Assembly (NCBI RefSeq): GCF_021474405.1
Contig: NZ_JAKEIO010000082.1
Coordinates: 1-33,806, forward strand
Reading direction: 5' to 3'
Length of the DNA: 33,806 bases
Source: [Streptosporangium] indianense
GTDB lineage: Bacteria > Actinomycetota > Actinomycetes > Streptomycetales > Streptomycetaceae
Below, in pieces: positions 22,367-30,343 of this stretch. The translations under genes and the position numbers were made by a program. Position 1 is the first letter of the stretch. Each line of letters starts with the position of its first letter. The notes under the pieces were generated by a model. That model was given only the letters and a program-made list of their open reading frames with translations, made no database searches and had not been told where the DNA came from.

Positions 22367-22879
22367 TCAGTCGCCGGTCGTGCCGTCGATGCGCTCGCGG
22401 ATCAGGTCGGCGTGGCCGTTGTGCCGCGCGTACTCCTCGATCATGTGGGTGTAGAGCCACCGCAGGTTGAACCGCTCGCCGGTGCGCCGGTGCTTGCCCT
22501 CGGTGATGTCGTCGAGGCCGAAGCGGGCCGCGTTGCGCCGGGCCGCCTCGATCTCGGCCTGCCAGGTGGCGTACGCCTCCTGCCAGGTGTCGGACTCGGA
22601 GAGATGGAACTCTCCGTCCGGATCCTCGTCGGTGTAGTAGATCGGGCCGGCGTCCTCGGCCGCGAGCACCTTGCGGAACCAGCCCCGTTCGACCTCCGCC
22701 ATGTGCCGCACCAGTCCCATCAGGCTCAGCCCGGACGGTTCGACCGCGGCGGTGCGGAGCTGGGCGTCGGTCAGGCCCTCGCACTTCCAGGCGAGGGTCT
22801 GGCGGTGGTAGTCCAGCCAGCCCTCCAGCATCGTGCGCTCGTCGGCGGTGGTGGCGGGTTCGCGGCGTTCGTTCGTCAT
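22367..22879 (-). CDS. DinB / DUF664 family metal-binding helical protein
   Basis: Protein of 170 aa from the ATG at 22879 (AAGGA 7 nt upstream); the frame extends upstream only as shadow. The DUF664 (DinB) four-helix bundle is shown by LEGWLDYHRQTLAWKCEGLT, LRTAAVEPSGLSLMGLVRHM and WLYTHMIEEYARHNGHADLI, which contribute the three-histidine metal site (His in LVRHM, and the His pair in ARHNGH). Related actinobacterial proteins include mycothiol-dependent enzymes such as maleylpyruvate isomerase; the substrate here is unknown. It is downstream of the tetR gene on the same strand, 43 nt apart, and may be in the same unit. Confidence 0.88.
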   Translation of the reverse strand: MTNERREPATTADERTMLEGWLDYHRQTLAWKCEGLTDAQLRTAAVEPSGLSLMGLVRHMAEVERGWFRKVLAAEDAGPIYYTDEDPDGEFHLSESDTWQEAYATWQAEIEAARRNAARFGLDDITEGKHRRTGERFNLRWLYTHMIEEYARHNGHADLIRERIDGTTGD

Positions 22880-22922
22880 GGATGCATCCTTTCCGAGCCG
22901 CCTCGGCCGCACCACAAGATTT

Positions 22923-23522
22923 TCAGCCCCCGAGCATCCCCTCCAGGAGTTCCCGCAGGCCGGCCCGCACCTCCTCCAGGCTCGGCACCCGGGCACCGAA
23001 CGCCCCCGCCACGCAGCTGAACATCAGCCCGTCCGCCCAGGCGATCAGTGACAGGGTGTGCCGGGCCGGGTCCGTCGAGCCCATGCCGGTGACCAGGGCG
23101 GACAGCTGGTCCCGGAAGCGGGCACCGGTGGCGTCGAAGAAGGCCCGCAGCTCGGGGCGGCGCGTCGCCTCCAGGGCCAGTTCGTACCGGGCGACGGTGA
23201 GCGCGCGGTTGTGCGTCAGTGCCCGGTGGGCCGCGAGCGCCAGCGCGTCCGCCAGCGCGCCGGTCCCGGCCGCCGGGTCCGGCATTTCGTGCAGGGCCAG
23301 CACCCGCGCCTCACGGTCGGCCAGCCGCCGCACCGCCAGCTCCAGCAGGGCCTGCCGGGTTCGCGCGAGGTTGGAGGTGGAGCCCTGGGGGAGTCCGGCC
23401 GCCTCGTCGACCGCCCGGTGCGTGAGGCCGCGCATCCCGCGCTCGGCGAGCAGGGCGAGGGCGGTGTCGGCGACGAGGTCGGAGCGGGCGGGGCCGGCGG
23501 TGCGAACGGGCATGGGGCTCAC
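22923..23522 (-). CDS. TetR family transcriptional regulator
   Basis: Protein of 199 aa from the GTG at 23522 (an ATG at 23513 is an alternative). The N-terminal helix-turn-helix is clear (RSDLVADTALALLAERGMRG, then THRAVDEAAGLPQGSTSNL, about 12-55), with a variable C-terminal ligand-binding domain (60-195) that ends in helices rich in Leu/Ala. It is divergent from an FAD monooxygenase operon, and a strong double palindrome lies in between (23534-23578), so it very likely represses that operon and itself. The inducer is unknown; an aromatic or polyketide substrate of the monooxygenase is plausible. Confidence 0.92.
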   Translation of the reverse strand: MSPMPVRTAGPARSDLVADTALALLAERGMRGLTHRAVDEAAGLPQGSTSNLARTRQALLELAVRRLADREARVLALHEMPDPAAGTGALADALALAAHRALTHNRALTVARYELALEATRRPELRAFFDATGARFRDQLSALVTGMGSTDPARHTLSLIAWADGLMFSCVAGAFGARVPSLEEVRAGLRELLEGMLGG

Positions 23523-23533
23523 GCTACCCGCCC

Positions 23534-23578
23534 GACTACACCTGTAGTAACGTCGACGGCGTCACTACAGGTGTAGTC
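23534..23578. promoter_or_regulatory. Double nested palindrome, TetR operator
   Basis: ACTACA-CC-TGTAGT (23535-23548) and ACTACA-GG-TGTAGT (23564-23577) are each self-palindromic apart from the central two bases, and are also reverse complements of each other, so GACTACACCTGTAGT (23534-23548) pairs with 23564-23578 in a 15-bp inverted repeat. The region lies 12 nt from the tetR start and 17 nt from the monooxygenase start. Two TetR dimers could bind. Confidence 0.85.
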
Positions 23579-23595
23579 ACCTTGGAGGAGGAGCC

Positions 23596-24780
23596 ATGGC
23601 ACAGCCCGGGCACGCCGTCGTGATCGGCGGCGGGATAGGAGGCCTGACGGCTGCGGTCGCCCTGCACCGGCGGGGCCTGCGGGTCACCGTGCTGGAGCGG
23701 GCCCGCTCGCTGCAGCCGGTCGGCGCCGCGATCTCCCTCGCGCCCAACTCCTTGCGCGCGCTGGACGTCATCGGCCTCGGCGACGAGATCCGCGACCTCG
23801 CCGCCTGGTCGGGGGACGGGGGCTTGCGCACTCCGAGCGGCCGGTGGTTCTCCCGCTCCTCCGCCGAGGCCGCCACGCAGCGCTTCGGCGGACCGCTCGT
23901 CCTGCTGCCCCGCGCCACCCTGATCGAGCGTCTCGCCGCCCTGCTCCCGGCGGACGCCGTCCGCACGGGCGTCGCCGCGGTCCTCTCCGACAGCGGAGGA
24001 CCCGGCCGGGCGGCCCGCGTCACGACCCCGGACGGCGAACTCGAGACGGAGCTGGTGGTGGGCGCGGACGGCGTCCGGTCCGTCGTGCGCGGAGTGCTCT
24101 TCCCCGGCCACCCCGGGCCCGTCTACTCGGGCTTCACCACCTGGCGGGTCATGATCCCCGTCCCCGGCGTTCGCTTCGCCTCGCACGAAACCTGGGGCCC
24201 GGGCCGCCTCTGGGGCACCCACCCGCTCAAGGACGGACGCGTCTACGCCTACGGCGCCGCCCTCACCCCCGCGGGCGGCCGGGCGCCCGACGACGAGAAA
24301 TCCGAGCTGCTGCGCCGCTTCGGCGACTGGCACGACCCCATCCCCGCCGTGCTCGCCGCCGCCCGGCCCGAGGACGTCCTGCGGCACGACGTCCACCACA
24401 TCGCCGCACCCCTGCCCGCCTACCACCACGGCCGGACCGCCCTGCTCGGCGACGCCGCGCACGCCATGCCCCCGAACATCGGCCAGGGCGGCAACCAGGC
24501 GATCGAGGACGCCGTCGTGCTCGCCCACCACTGCGACGACCTCGCCGCCTACACCGCCGCCCGGCTGCCGCGCACGACCGCCATCGCACGCCAGGCCGTG
24601 CGGGCGGCCCGGCTCAGCCTCATGAGCAGCCGGGCCGGCATCGCCGTGCGCGACACGGCCGTCGCCGCACTGTCGAGGGCCAAACCCGCCCTCGTCCTGC
24701 GCAGCTTCGACGGCATCGCCGACTGGGCGCCCCCGCAGCGGCCGTATGCTTCCGGGCAGACCCCGGCAGGCAACCGTTAG
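23596..24780 (+). CDS. FAD-dependent aromatic monooxygenase (UbiH / salicylate hydroxylase-like)
   Basis: Protein of 394 aa with GGAGGAGGAG upstream of the ATG. The FAD-binding Rossmann motif VIGGGIGGLTAAVALHRRG (9-27), LVVGADGVRSVVR (the DG motif, about 153-165) and LLGDAAHAMPPNIGQGGNQA (the GD motif, about 285-304) are those of group A flavoprotein monooxygenases. They use NAD(P)H and O2 to hydroxylate phenolic or polyketide-like substrates. The neighbouring TetR and double operator suggest substrate-induced expression. It is co-transcribed with the oxidoreductase 13 nt downstream. The true substrate is not known. Confidence 0.9.
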   Translation: MAQPGHAVVIGGGIGGLTAAVALHRRGLRVTVLERARSLQPVGAAISLAPNSLRALDVIGLGDEIRDLAAWSGDGGLRTPSGRWFSRSSAEAATQRFGGPLVLLPRATLIERLAALLPADAVRTGVAAVLSDSGGPGRAARVTTPDGELETELVVGADGVRSVVRGVLFPGHPGPVYSGFTTWRVMIPVPGVRFASHETWGPGRLWGTHPLKDGRVYAYGAALTPAGGRAPDDEKSELLRRFGDWHDPIPAVLAAARPEDVLRHDVHHIAAPLPAYHHGRTALLGDAAHAMPPNIGQGGNQAIEDAVVLAHHCDDLAAYTAARLPRTTAIARQAVRAARLSLMSSRAGIAVRDTAVAALSRAKPALVLRSFDGIADWAPPQRPYASGQTPAGNR

Positions 24781-24793
24781 AGGAGATCACCCC

Positions 24794-25699
24794 GTGAAGG
24801 TCGGCTGCATCGGACTCGGCGACATCGCGCAGAAGGCCTACCTCCCCGTCCTCGCCTTCCAGCCCGGCGTCGAACTGCACCTGCAGACCCGTACGCCCGC
24901 CACGCTCGACCGGGTCGCCGAGGGCCTGCACATCCCGCCGGAGCGCCGGCACACCACCCTCGACTCCCTGCTCGCGGCGGACCTCGACGCGGCCTTCGTG
25001 CACGCGCCCACGCTCGTGCACCCGGAGATCGTGACCCGGCTGCTGGAGGCGGGCGTCCCGACGTACGTCGACAAGCCGCTCGCCTACCGACTCGAGGACT
25101 CCGCGCGGCTGGTGGCGCTCTCCGAGGAGCGGGACGTGAGCCTCGCCGTCGGCTTCAACCGGCGCCACGCCCCCGGCTACACGCAGTGCGCTGACCATCC
25201 GCGCGAGCTGATCCTGATGCAGAAGAACCGCATCGGGCTGCCCGAGGAACCCCGCTCGATGATCCTCGACGACTTCATCCACGTCGTCGACACCCTGCGG
25301 TTCCTGGTGCCCGGCGAGGTCGACGACGTGACGGTGCGCGCCCGGGTCCGGGACGGCCTGCTGCACCACCTGGTGCTCCAGCTCGCCGGGGACGGCTTCA
25401 CCGCGCTCGGCGTGATGAACCGGCTCAGCGGCTCCGCCGAGGAGATCCTCGAGGTGTCCGGGCAGGACACCAAGCGGCAGGTGGTCAACCTCGCCGAGGT
25501 CGTCGACCACAAGGGGCAGCCGACCGTGCGGCGGCGCGGCGACTGGGTGCCGGTGGCCCGGCAGCGCGGGATCGAGCAGGCGGTGCTCGCGTTCCTCGAC
25601 GCGGTCCGGGCGGGCCGGGTGCTCAGCGCCCGGGACGCGCTGGAGACCCATGAACTGTGCGAGCGGGTGGTACGTGCGGTTCAGGATCGGACCGCCTGA
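24794..25699 (+). CDS. Gfo/Idh/MocA family oxidoreductase
   Basis: Protein of 301 aa from the GTG at 24794, with GAGGAG 8 nt upstream. The N-terminal Rossmann domain begins VKVGCIGLGDIAQKAYLPVL and has the family EKP-like motif as YVDKPLAYRLEDSARLV (about 95, Lys conserved). The C-terminal alpha/beta domain (about 125-290) includes DDFIHVVDTLRFL, giving the D/H active-site pair. Such enzymes use NAD(P)+ to oxidise or epimerise sugars and cyclitols. It is the second gene of the TetR-controlled operon. Its last 77 nt overlap the 3' end of lnt on the other strand. Confidence 0.88.
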   Translation: MKVGCIGLGDIAQKAYLPVLAFQPGVELHLQTRTPATLDRVAEGLHIPPERRHTTLDSLLAADLDAAFVHAPTLVHPEIVTRLLEAGVPTYVDKPLAYRLEDSARLVALSEERDVSLAVGFNRRHAPGYTQCADHPRELILMQKNRIGLPEEPRSMILDDFIHVVDTLRFLVPGEVDDVTVRARVRDGLLHHLVLQLAGDGFTALGVMNRLSGSAEEILEVSGQDTKRQVVNLAEVVDHKGQPTVRRRGDWVPVARQRGIEQAVLAFLDAVRAGRVLSARDALETHELCERVVRAVQDRTA

Positions 25700-27188
25700 T
25701 CCGCAGGGTCCGCACGCCCTCGCCGACGGCCCACAGGGCGAGGATGACCATCGCCGCGTGCACCGTCCAGTCGCCGTGGCGGACGTAGGGGGTGGTGCCG
25801 TGGGCGAGCGGGAGGTCGTAGACCCGCGCCGCGGAGGCGTCCGTGCCGAGCCATGCGCCGGCGCGCTGTCCGTCCGGGCCGTAGACGGCGGACACGCCCG
25901 TCAGGGTCGCGTGCACCATGGGGCGGCCGGTCTCGGCGGCCCGGAGCGCGGCGAGCGAGGCGTGCTGCTCGGGTGCCCAGCTGTGCTGGAAGGTGGACGT
26001 CGACGACTGGCCGATCAGCACGTCGACGCCCTCCCGGGTGAGATGGCGCGTCATGTCGGGGAAGGCGGTCTCGAAGCACACCAGCGGGCCGACACGCAGC
26101 CCGTCCCCGACGTTCATCACGATCGGCTGCGAACCGCGCCTGCGGTCCTCGCCCGCGGCCTTGCCGACCGAGGTGGCCCAGCCGAGCAGGGAGCGCGCCG
26201 GGATGTACTCGCCGAACGGCACGAGCCGCATCTTGTCGTAGCGCTCGCCGGTCAGGCCGTCGGGCCCGACCAGGACGGAACTCTTGTAGATGCCGGGCTT
26301 GTCGGAGCGCCGGGCGTCCACGTTGACCAGGATGTCCGCGCCCGTCGCACGGGAGAGGTCCGCGAGCCGCCGGGCCAGGTCGGACCGGTCCCCGAGGTCG
26401 AAGCCGACACTGCTCTCGCCCCAGACGATCAGGTCGACGTCCTGCCCGGCGAGCCGGCGGGTGAGCTGCTCCTCGCGGTCGAACCGGCCGTCGGGGCCGA
26501 CGATGACACCGGGCTGAACGACCGCGATCCTGACGTGGCCGTCGACGGCGGGGCGGGGCGAGAACGCCCAGGCGGCGGAGGTGGCCGCGGCCGTGGCGAC
26601 CAGACCGGCCACGGCGGGCACCCGCGCCCTGCGCAGCGCGACCAGGACGGCGAACGCCACGTTGACGGCCACGAGCAGCCAGCTGAGCAGCCACACCCCG
26701 CCGACCGAGGCGAGCCGCAGTGCGGGTTCGGTCTGCCACTGGCTGCTGCCGAGCATGCCCCAGGGGCCGCCCAGCCCCTGCCAGGAGCGGACCAGCTCGA
26801 CGGCCAGCCAGCCCGACGGCAGCACCAGGAGCGCGACGGCGACGTCACGCCGGGAGCGGAGACCGCCCAGCAGACGGCGCACCAGCCAGCCCCACGGGGC
26901 CCACAGAGCGCCGAGGAGGGCGGCGATGACGAACGTGAACACGTTCAGACTCGGCAGCAGCCAGTGGTGCATGGCCAGCATGAAGCCGAAGCCCCCGCAC
27001 CAGCCGTCGTAGGCGGCCCGCTTCCCGGTCGGCGCGGTGCGCAGCAACAGGAGCCACGGGACCAGGGCGACGTAGGCGCACCACCACAGCGACGGCGCGG
27101 GAAACGCGAGGACGGTGAGGGCGCCCGCGACCGCCGCGGCGGCCGAGCGGCGCCACGGGGAGGCGAGCCAGTGGCCGAGCGTCTTCAT
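25623..27188 (-). CDS. lnt: Apolipoprotein N-acyltransferase
   Basis: Protein of 521 aa from the ATG at 27188, with AGGAGG 5 nt upstream. N-terminal membrane helices (about 12-210) are followed by an extracytoplasmic nitrilase-like domain with the Lnt triad Glu258 (VWGESSVG), Lys319 (DKMRLVPFGEY) and Cys371 (VCFETAFP). Lnt transfers the third acyl chain to the N-terminus of diacylglyceryl lipoproteins in the membrane; Gram-positive actinobacteria use it too, and several Streptomyces carry more than one copy. Lipoproteins encoded in this window (Rieske, SBP, 21652 lipoprotein) could be substrates. The last 40-odd residues are a Pro/Arg-rich tail that overlaps the convergent Gfo/Idh gene by 77 nt. 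Confidence 0.95.
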   Translation of the reverse strand: MKTLGHWLASPWRRSAAAAVAGALTVLAFPAPSLWWCAYVALVPWLLLLRTAPTGKRAAYDGWCGGFGFMLAMHHWLLPSLNVFTFVIAALLGALWAPWGWLVRRLLGGLRSRRDVAVALLVLPSGWLAVELVRSWQGLGGPWGMLGSSQWQTEPALRLASVGGVWLLSWLLVAVNVAFAVLVALRRARVPAVAGLVATAAATSAAWAFSPRPAVDGHVRIAVVQPGVIVGPDGRFDREEQLTRRLAGQDVDLIVWGESSVGFDLGDRSDLARRLADLSRATGADILVNVDARRSDKPGIYKSSVLVGPDGLTGERYDKMRLVPFGEYIPARSLLGWATSVGKAAGEDRRRGSQPIVMNVGDGLRVGPLVCFETAFPDMTRHLTREGVDVLIGQSSTSTFQHSWAPEQHASLAALRAAETGRPMVHATLTGVSAVYGPDGQRAGAWLGTDASAARVYDLPLAHGTTPYVRHGDWTVHAAMVILALWAVGEGVRTLRIRRSDPEPHVPPARTVHGSPARPGR

Positions 27189-27256
27189 AGGCGCCTCCTA
27201 CCCCGCGGTGCCTCCAGTGTGCGCCCCGAGGACGATCTAGAACACCGGGCGCCGGG

Positions 27257-27745
27257 TCAGTTGACCACAGGCGCCGTCCGCGGCTCGGGAAGGCGCCGCC
27301 ACTTCTCCCGGACGACCACCGCGCTCAGCCGCCAGCCGGCCTCCGTGCGCAGCGCCGCGAAGGCGTACCGGCCGCCGCACACGAAGTCGGGAGCGGGTCC
27401 GGCGGTGGCCATGGGGTTGACGTAGTCGGCCTGGACCTCGGCGGTGTCGCCGGTGTCCTGCTCCCAGATTCCGAAGCGCACCCGGCGGTTGACGATCAGG
27501 TGCTGCCGCATCGGGAACAGCCGCAGACTCTCCGCGAGCCAGGCGGCGACCGCCCGGGCCTCTCCCTCGATGCCGCCGGCCGAGCGGTAGTCCGCCCGCC
27601 CCCGAGGAGCGAACAACTCCCGGTACGCCTCCCAGTCACCGTCGTCGACCGCCACCGCGTAGTCGGTGATCAGTCCGTCGACGGCCAGCCGGTCTCTCAC
27701 GGTGGCCAGTTCCACGCGCTGCGTCATCGGCTCAGTGTTGGCCAT
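27257..27745 (-). CDS. SnoaL-like (NTF2-fold) protein
   Basis: About 162 aa from the ATG at 27745; an ATG at 27727 is an alternative. The NTF2-like cone fold is suggested by DRLAVDGLITDYAVAVDDGD, WEAYRELFAPRGRADYRSAG and the C-terminal WRLSAVVVREKW. The family includes ring-closing cyclases and small binding proteins. No polyketide cluster is present, so function is unassigned. It lies 68 nt upstream of lnt on the same strand, but co-transcription is not certain. Confidence 0.8.
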   Translation of the reverse strand: MANTEPMTQRVELATVRDRLAVDGLITDYAVAVDDGDWEAYRELFAPRGRADYRSAGGIEGEARAVAAWLAESLRLFPMRQHLIVNRRVRFGIWEQDTGDTAEVQADYVNPMATAGPAPDFVCGGRYAFAALRTEAGWRLSAVVVREKWRRLPEPRTAPVVN

Positions 27746-27823
27746 GGCGGGGACCGGGCCAAGAGCCGTGCGTGAGGGATATTCGGTGGCCGCCGACGGG
27801 CCCGGGGGCCCAGCCTGTCCTTC

Positions 27824-28426
27824 GTGAACGACCGAAACGAACCGAAGTACCAGGTGAGGGCCCGCCACACGGAGTCCACGATCACCGTCTACCAGGCCTA
27901 CCGCCCCGAGATCGGCGGCCCGGCAGCCCGCCACGGCCGCTTCCCGTCCTCCTGGAAGCGGGAACGCATGACCTGGATCAAGCCCTCGTTCCTGTGGATG
28001 ATGTACCGCTGCGGCTGGGGCACCAAGGAGGGCCAGGAGACCGTCCTCGCCATCGAGATCGACCGGGAGGGCTTCCTCTGGGCGCTGCGCCACGCCTGCC
28101 TGTCCCACCACGTCCCCGCCCTGCACGGCGAGCAGGCTGACTGGAAGCGGCGGTTGAGGCAGGCGCCCGCGCGGGTGCAGTGGGATCCGGAACGCGACCT
28201 GCGCCTCGATCCGCTGCCCCACCGGTCGCTCCAGCTCGGGCTCGCGGGGGAGGCCGCGGCGCGGTACGCGGACGAGTGGATCGTCGGGATCGAGGACGTC
28301 ACACCGCTCGCCACGGAGATCCACGGGCTGGTGCGGTCGGGGCAACTGGAGTCGGCCGCGGGGCTGTTGCCCGAGGAGCGGCCCTTCGCCGTCGACGACG
28401 AGGTGCTGGCGCGGCTGCGCGCCTAG
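27824..28426 (+). CDS. DUF4291 family protein
   Basis: Protein of 200 aa from a GTG at 27824 with no good ribosome binding site. It carries the diagnostic DUF4291 block RERMTWIKPSFLWMMYRCGW followed by GTKEGQE (about 46-72), plus YQAYRPEIG near the start and HRSLQLGLAG in the middle. Function of the family is unknown. It is divergent from the SnoaL-like gene (78 nt) and converges on a small gene at 28467. Confidence 0.88.
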   Translation: MNDRNEPKYQVRARHTESTITVYQAYRPEIGGPAARHGRFPSSWKRERMTWIKPSFLWMMYRCGWGTKEGQETVLAIEIDREGFLWALRHACLSHHVPALHGEQADWKRRLRQAPARVQWDPERDLRLDPLPHRSLQLGLAGEAAARYADEWIVGIEDVTPLATEIHGLVRSGQLESAAGLLPEERPFAVDDEVLARLRA

Positions 28427-28466
28427 AGGGTGCGGTACGGGGAGGAAGAGGGACGGCGGGAACCGC

Positions 28467-28646
28467 TCAGGCCGCCTTGACGACGCCGCTGCGGAGCGCG
28501 GCGGCCCATTCGACGACGAGCATCTCGTACTCCGCGCGCTCCTCTGCCGACAGAGTGCCGCCCGTGCGCTGCCACAGCGCACGGATCTCCTCGTTGACCT
28601 CGGCAGCGGACCGCACGGAACCAGGGGTCACGAAATCGGGGGACAT
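28467..28646 (-). CDS. Small conserved hypothetical protein (59 aa)
   Basis: 59 aa from the ATG at 28646 (GGGGG 2-6 nt upstream; a longer start at 28670 is less likely). It is helical and acidic: SAAEVNEEIRALWQRTGG and SAEERAEYEMLVVEWAAALR. No family name was recognised, but codon use is strongly GC-biased and the frame is clean. It lies between DUF4291 and uppP. Confidence 0.6.
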   Translation of the reverse strand: MSPDFVTPGSVRSAAEVNEEIRALWQRTGGTLSAEERAEYEMLVVEWAAALRSGVVKAA

Positions 28647-28679
28647 GCGGACAAGCCTAGGGGCAGCCACTGACAGCCC

Positions 28680-28712
28680 GCTACCGGACGGCTACCCCAC
28701 GGCTATGCGGTT
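28680..28712. repeat. Three 11-nt direct repeats upstream of the 59-aa gene
   Basis: GCTACCGGACG, GCTACCCCACG and GCTATGCGGTT follow each other exactly. They lie 34-66 nt upstream of the start at 28646, where an activator with 11-nt repeats (OmpR/SARP or PhoP type) would bind. The match to a known box is weak. Confidence 0.35.
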
Positions 28713-28743
28713 GGTCACGAGACCGGGGTCACAGGCCCGCGGA

Positions 28744-29619
28744 TCAGCCCGCCGACTCGGCCGCGTGGGGGCTCAGGGCACCCATGCTGACCAGGGCGAT
28801 GATGAGGATGCCGAGCGCGATGCGGTAGTAGACGAACGGCATGAAGCTCTTGGTCGAGATGAACTTCATGAACCAGGCGATCACCGCGTAGCCGACGACG
28901 AAGGCGATGATCGTCGCGAAGATCGTCGGCCCCCAGGAGACATGGCCGCCCTCCGTCGCGTCCTTCAGCTCGAACAGGCCCGAGGCGAGCACCGCGGGGA
29001 TGGCGAGCAGGAAGGAGTAGCGGGCCGCGGCCTCGCGCTTGTAGCCCATGAACAGGCCGCCGCTGATGGTGGCGCCGGAGCGGGAGACGCCCGGGATGAG
29101 CGCCATGGCCTGGCAGACGCCGTAGATCAGGCCGTCCCGCACGCCCAGGTCCTCGAGGGCCTTGCGCTGCTTGGGGGCGCGGTGCTTGCCGCCGCTCTCG
29201 TCGCGGGCCGCGAGCCGGTCGGCGACGCCCAGGACGATGCCCATGACGATCAGCATCGTCGCGGTGATCCGCAGATCGCGGAACGGTCCCTCGATCTGGT
29301 CCTTCAGCGTCACGCCGAGCACACCGATCGGGATCGAGCCGACGATCACCAGCCAGCCCATCCGGGCGTCGGGGTCGCTGCGCAGCGACTTGTCGGTGAG
29401 CGAGCGCGCCCAGGCCGAGATGATCCGCCCGATGTCCTTGCGGAAGTAGATCAGCACGGCCGCCTCGGTGCCGATCTGTGTGATCGCCGTGAAGGCGGCG
29501 CCCGGGTCCTTCCAGTCCGCGAAGGCCGCCGTCAGCCGCAGGTGGGCGCTGGAGGAGACGGGGAGGAACTCGGTCAGCCCCTGGACGAGTCCGAGGATGA
29601 GTGATTCGAACCAAGACAT
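28744..29619 (-). CDS. uppP: Undecaprenyl-diphosphatase
   Basis: Protein of 291 aa from the ATG at 29619. The two BacA/UppP signatures are present: the first, LVQGLTEFLPVSSSAHLRLT (about 11-30, with Glu17 and the PVSSSAH loop), and the second, IPGVSRSGATISGG, in the middle. Eight or so membrane helices. The enzyme dephosphorylates undecaprenyl diphosphate so that the lipid carrier can be reused in peptidoglycan synthesis. No Shine-Dalgarno is obvious. It lies between the HxlR gene (160 nt) and the 59-aa gene on the same strand. Streptomyces often carry more than one copy. Confidence 0.95.
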   Translation of the reverse strand: MSWFESLILGLVQGLTEFLPVSSSAHLRLTAAFADWKDPGAAFTAITQIGTEAAVLIYFRKDIGRIISAWARSLTDKSLRSDPDARMGWLVIVGSIPIGVLGVTLKDQIEGPFRDLRITATMLIVMGIVLGVADRLAARDESGGKHRAPKQRKALEDLGVRDGLIYGVCQAMALIPGVSRSGATISGGLFMGYKREAAARYSFLLAIPAVLASGLFELKDATEGGHVSWGPTIFATIIAFVVGYAVIAWFMKFISTKSFMPFVYYRIALGILIIALVSMGALSPHAAESAG

Positions 29620-29779
29620 GAGGTAGCGGAGTCCAAGTGCCGATCGTGGGACGGACGACGGGCGCACCGGGCCGCCGTTGCGATGAACGGGGGATCATGT
29701 GTGCCGAGGGGGGAAGCGTAGCGCCCCCGGAAGACCGCTCGGACACAGGGGTTTCGAAGCCGCTCGCCACCTGCGGGGA

Positions 29780-30250
29780 TCAGGCCGTGGCCGGTCCGGT
29801 CACCGTCCAGCCGGGCGCCTGGGGGCGGGCCGTGAGGTCCGCGTGGCGCACCTCGTCGCCGCAGGCGCGGCAGGTGACGGCCGGGGCGAGGGGCCGGCCG
29901 CAGGAGTGCTCCAGGACCATCGGGCGGTCGCCTTCGGGCCGCAGATGGCGGTCGCCCCACGCCATGAGGGTCATCAGCACCGGCTCCAGCTCCAGTCCCG
30001 CCGGGGTCGGCCGGTACTCGAAGCGCTGCGGGCGCTCGCTGTAGAGGTGCTTGGCCAGGATCCCGGCGTCGACGAGCCGGCGCAGCCGGGTGGCCAGGAT
30101 GTCGCGCGGGGCGCCGATGTTGCGCACCAGCTGGTCGAACCGCCCGTTGCCCAGGCACACCTCCCGCAGGACGAGCAGGGAGTACTTCTCGCCGACGAGC
30201 GCGAGGGTGTCGGCGATGGAGCAGGGACGCGGTTCTTTGCGGGCGGCCAT
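29780..30250 (-). CDS. HxlR family transcriptional regulator
   Basis: Protein of 156 aa. The HxlR winged helix is complete: CSIADTLALVGEKYSLLVLR (Cys10), RFDQLVRNIGAPRDILATRL and FEYRPTPAGLELEPVLMTLM (about 10-110). A C-terminal extension (110-156) contains a Cys pair in AVTCRACGDEV, outside the usual family length (about 110-125 aa); with an upstream Cys it may form a small zinc-binding or redox module. Divergent from a thiolase gene, with a perfect palindrome between them at 30268-30288, likely its operator. Effector unknown. Confidence 0.9.
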   Translation of the reverse strand: MAARKEPRPCSIADTLALVGEKYSLLVLREVCLGNGRFDQLVRNIGAPRDILATRLRRLVDAGILAKHLYSERPQRFEYRPTPAGLELEPVLMTLMAWGDRHLRPEGDRPMVLEHSCGRPLAPAVTCRACGDEVRHADLTARPQAPGWTVTGPATA

Positions 30251-30267
30251 GAGGATCAGTCTAGAAG

Positions 30268-30288
30268 AGGGTTGGATTTTCCAACCCT
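30268..30288. promoter_or_regulatory. Perfect 21-bp palindrome, likely HxlR operator
   Basis: AGGGTTGGA-TTT-TCCAACCCT, 9-bp arms with a 3-nt centre, starts 18 nt upstream of hxlR and lies 56 nt before the thiolase start. A dimer bound here would control both genes. Confidence 0.8.
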
Positions 30289-30343
30289 GCGGGCTACGGT
30301 GAGTTCGGATTTCCTACTCACTGGTAGCCGTGGAGGCCCGCAC

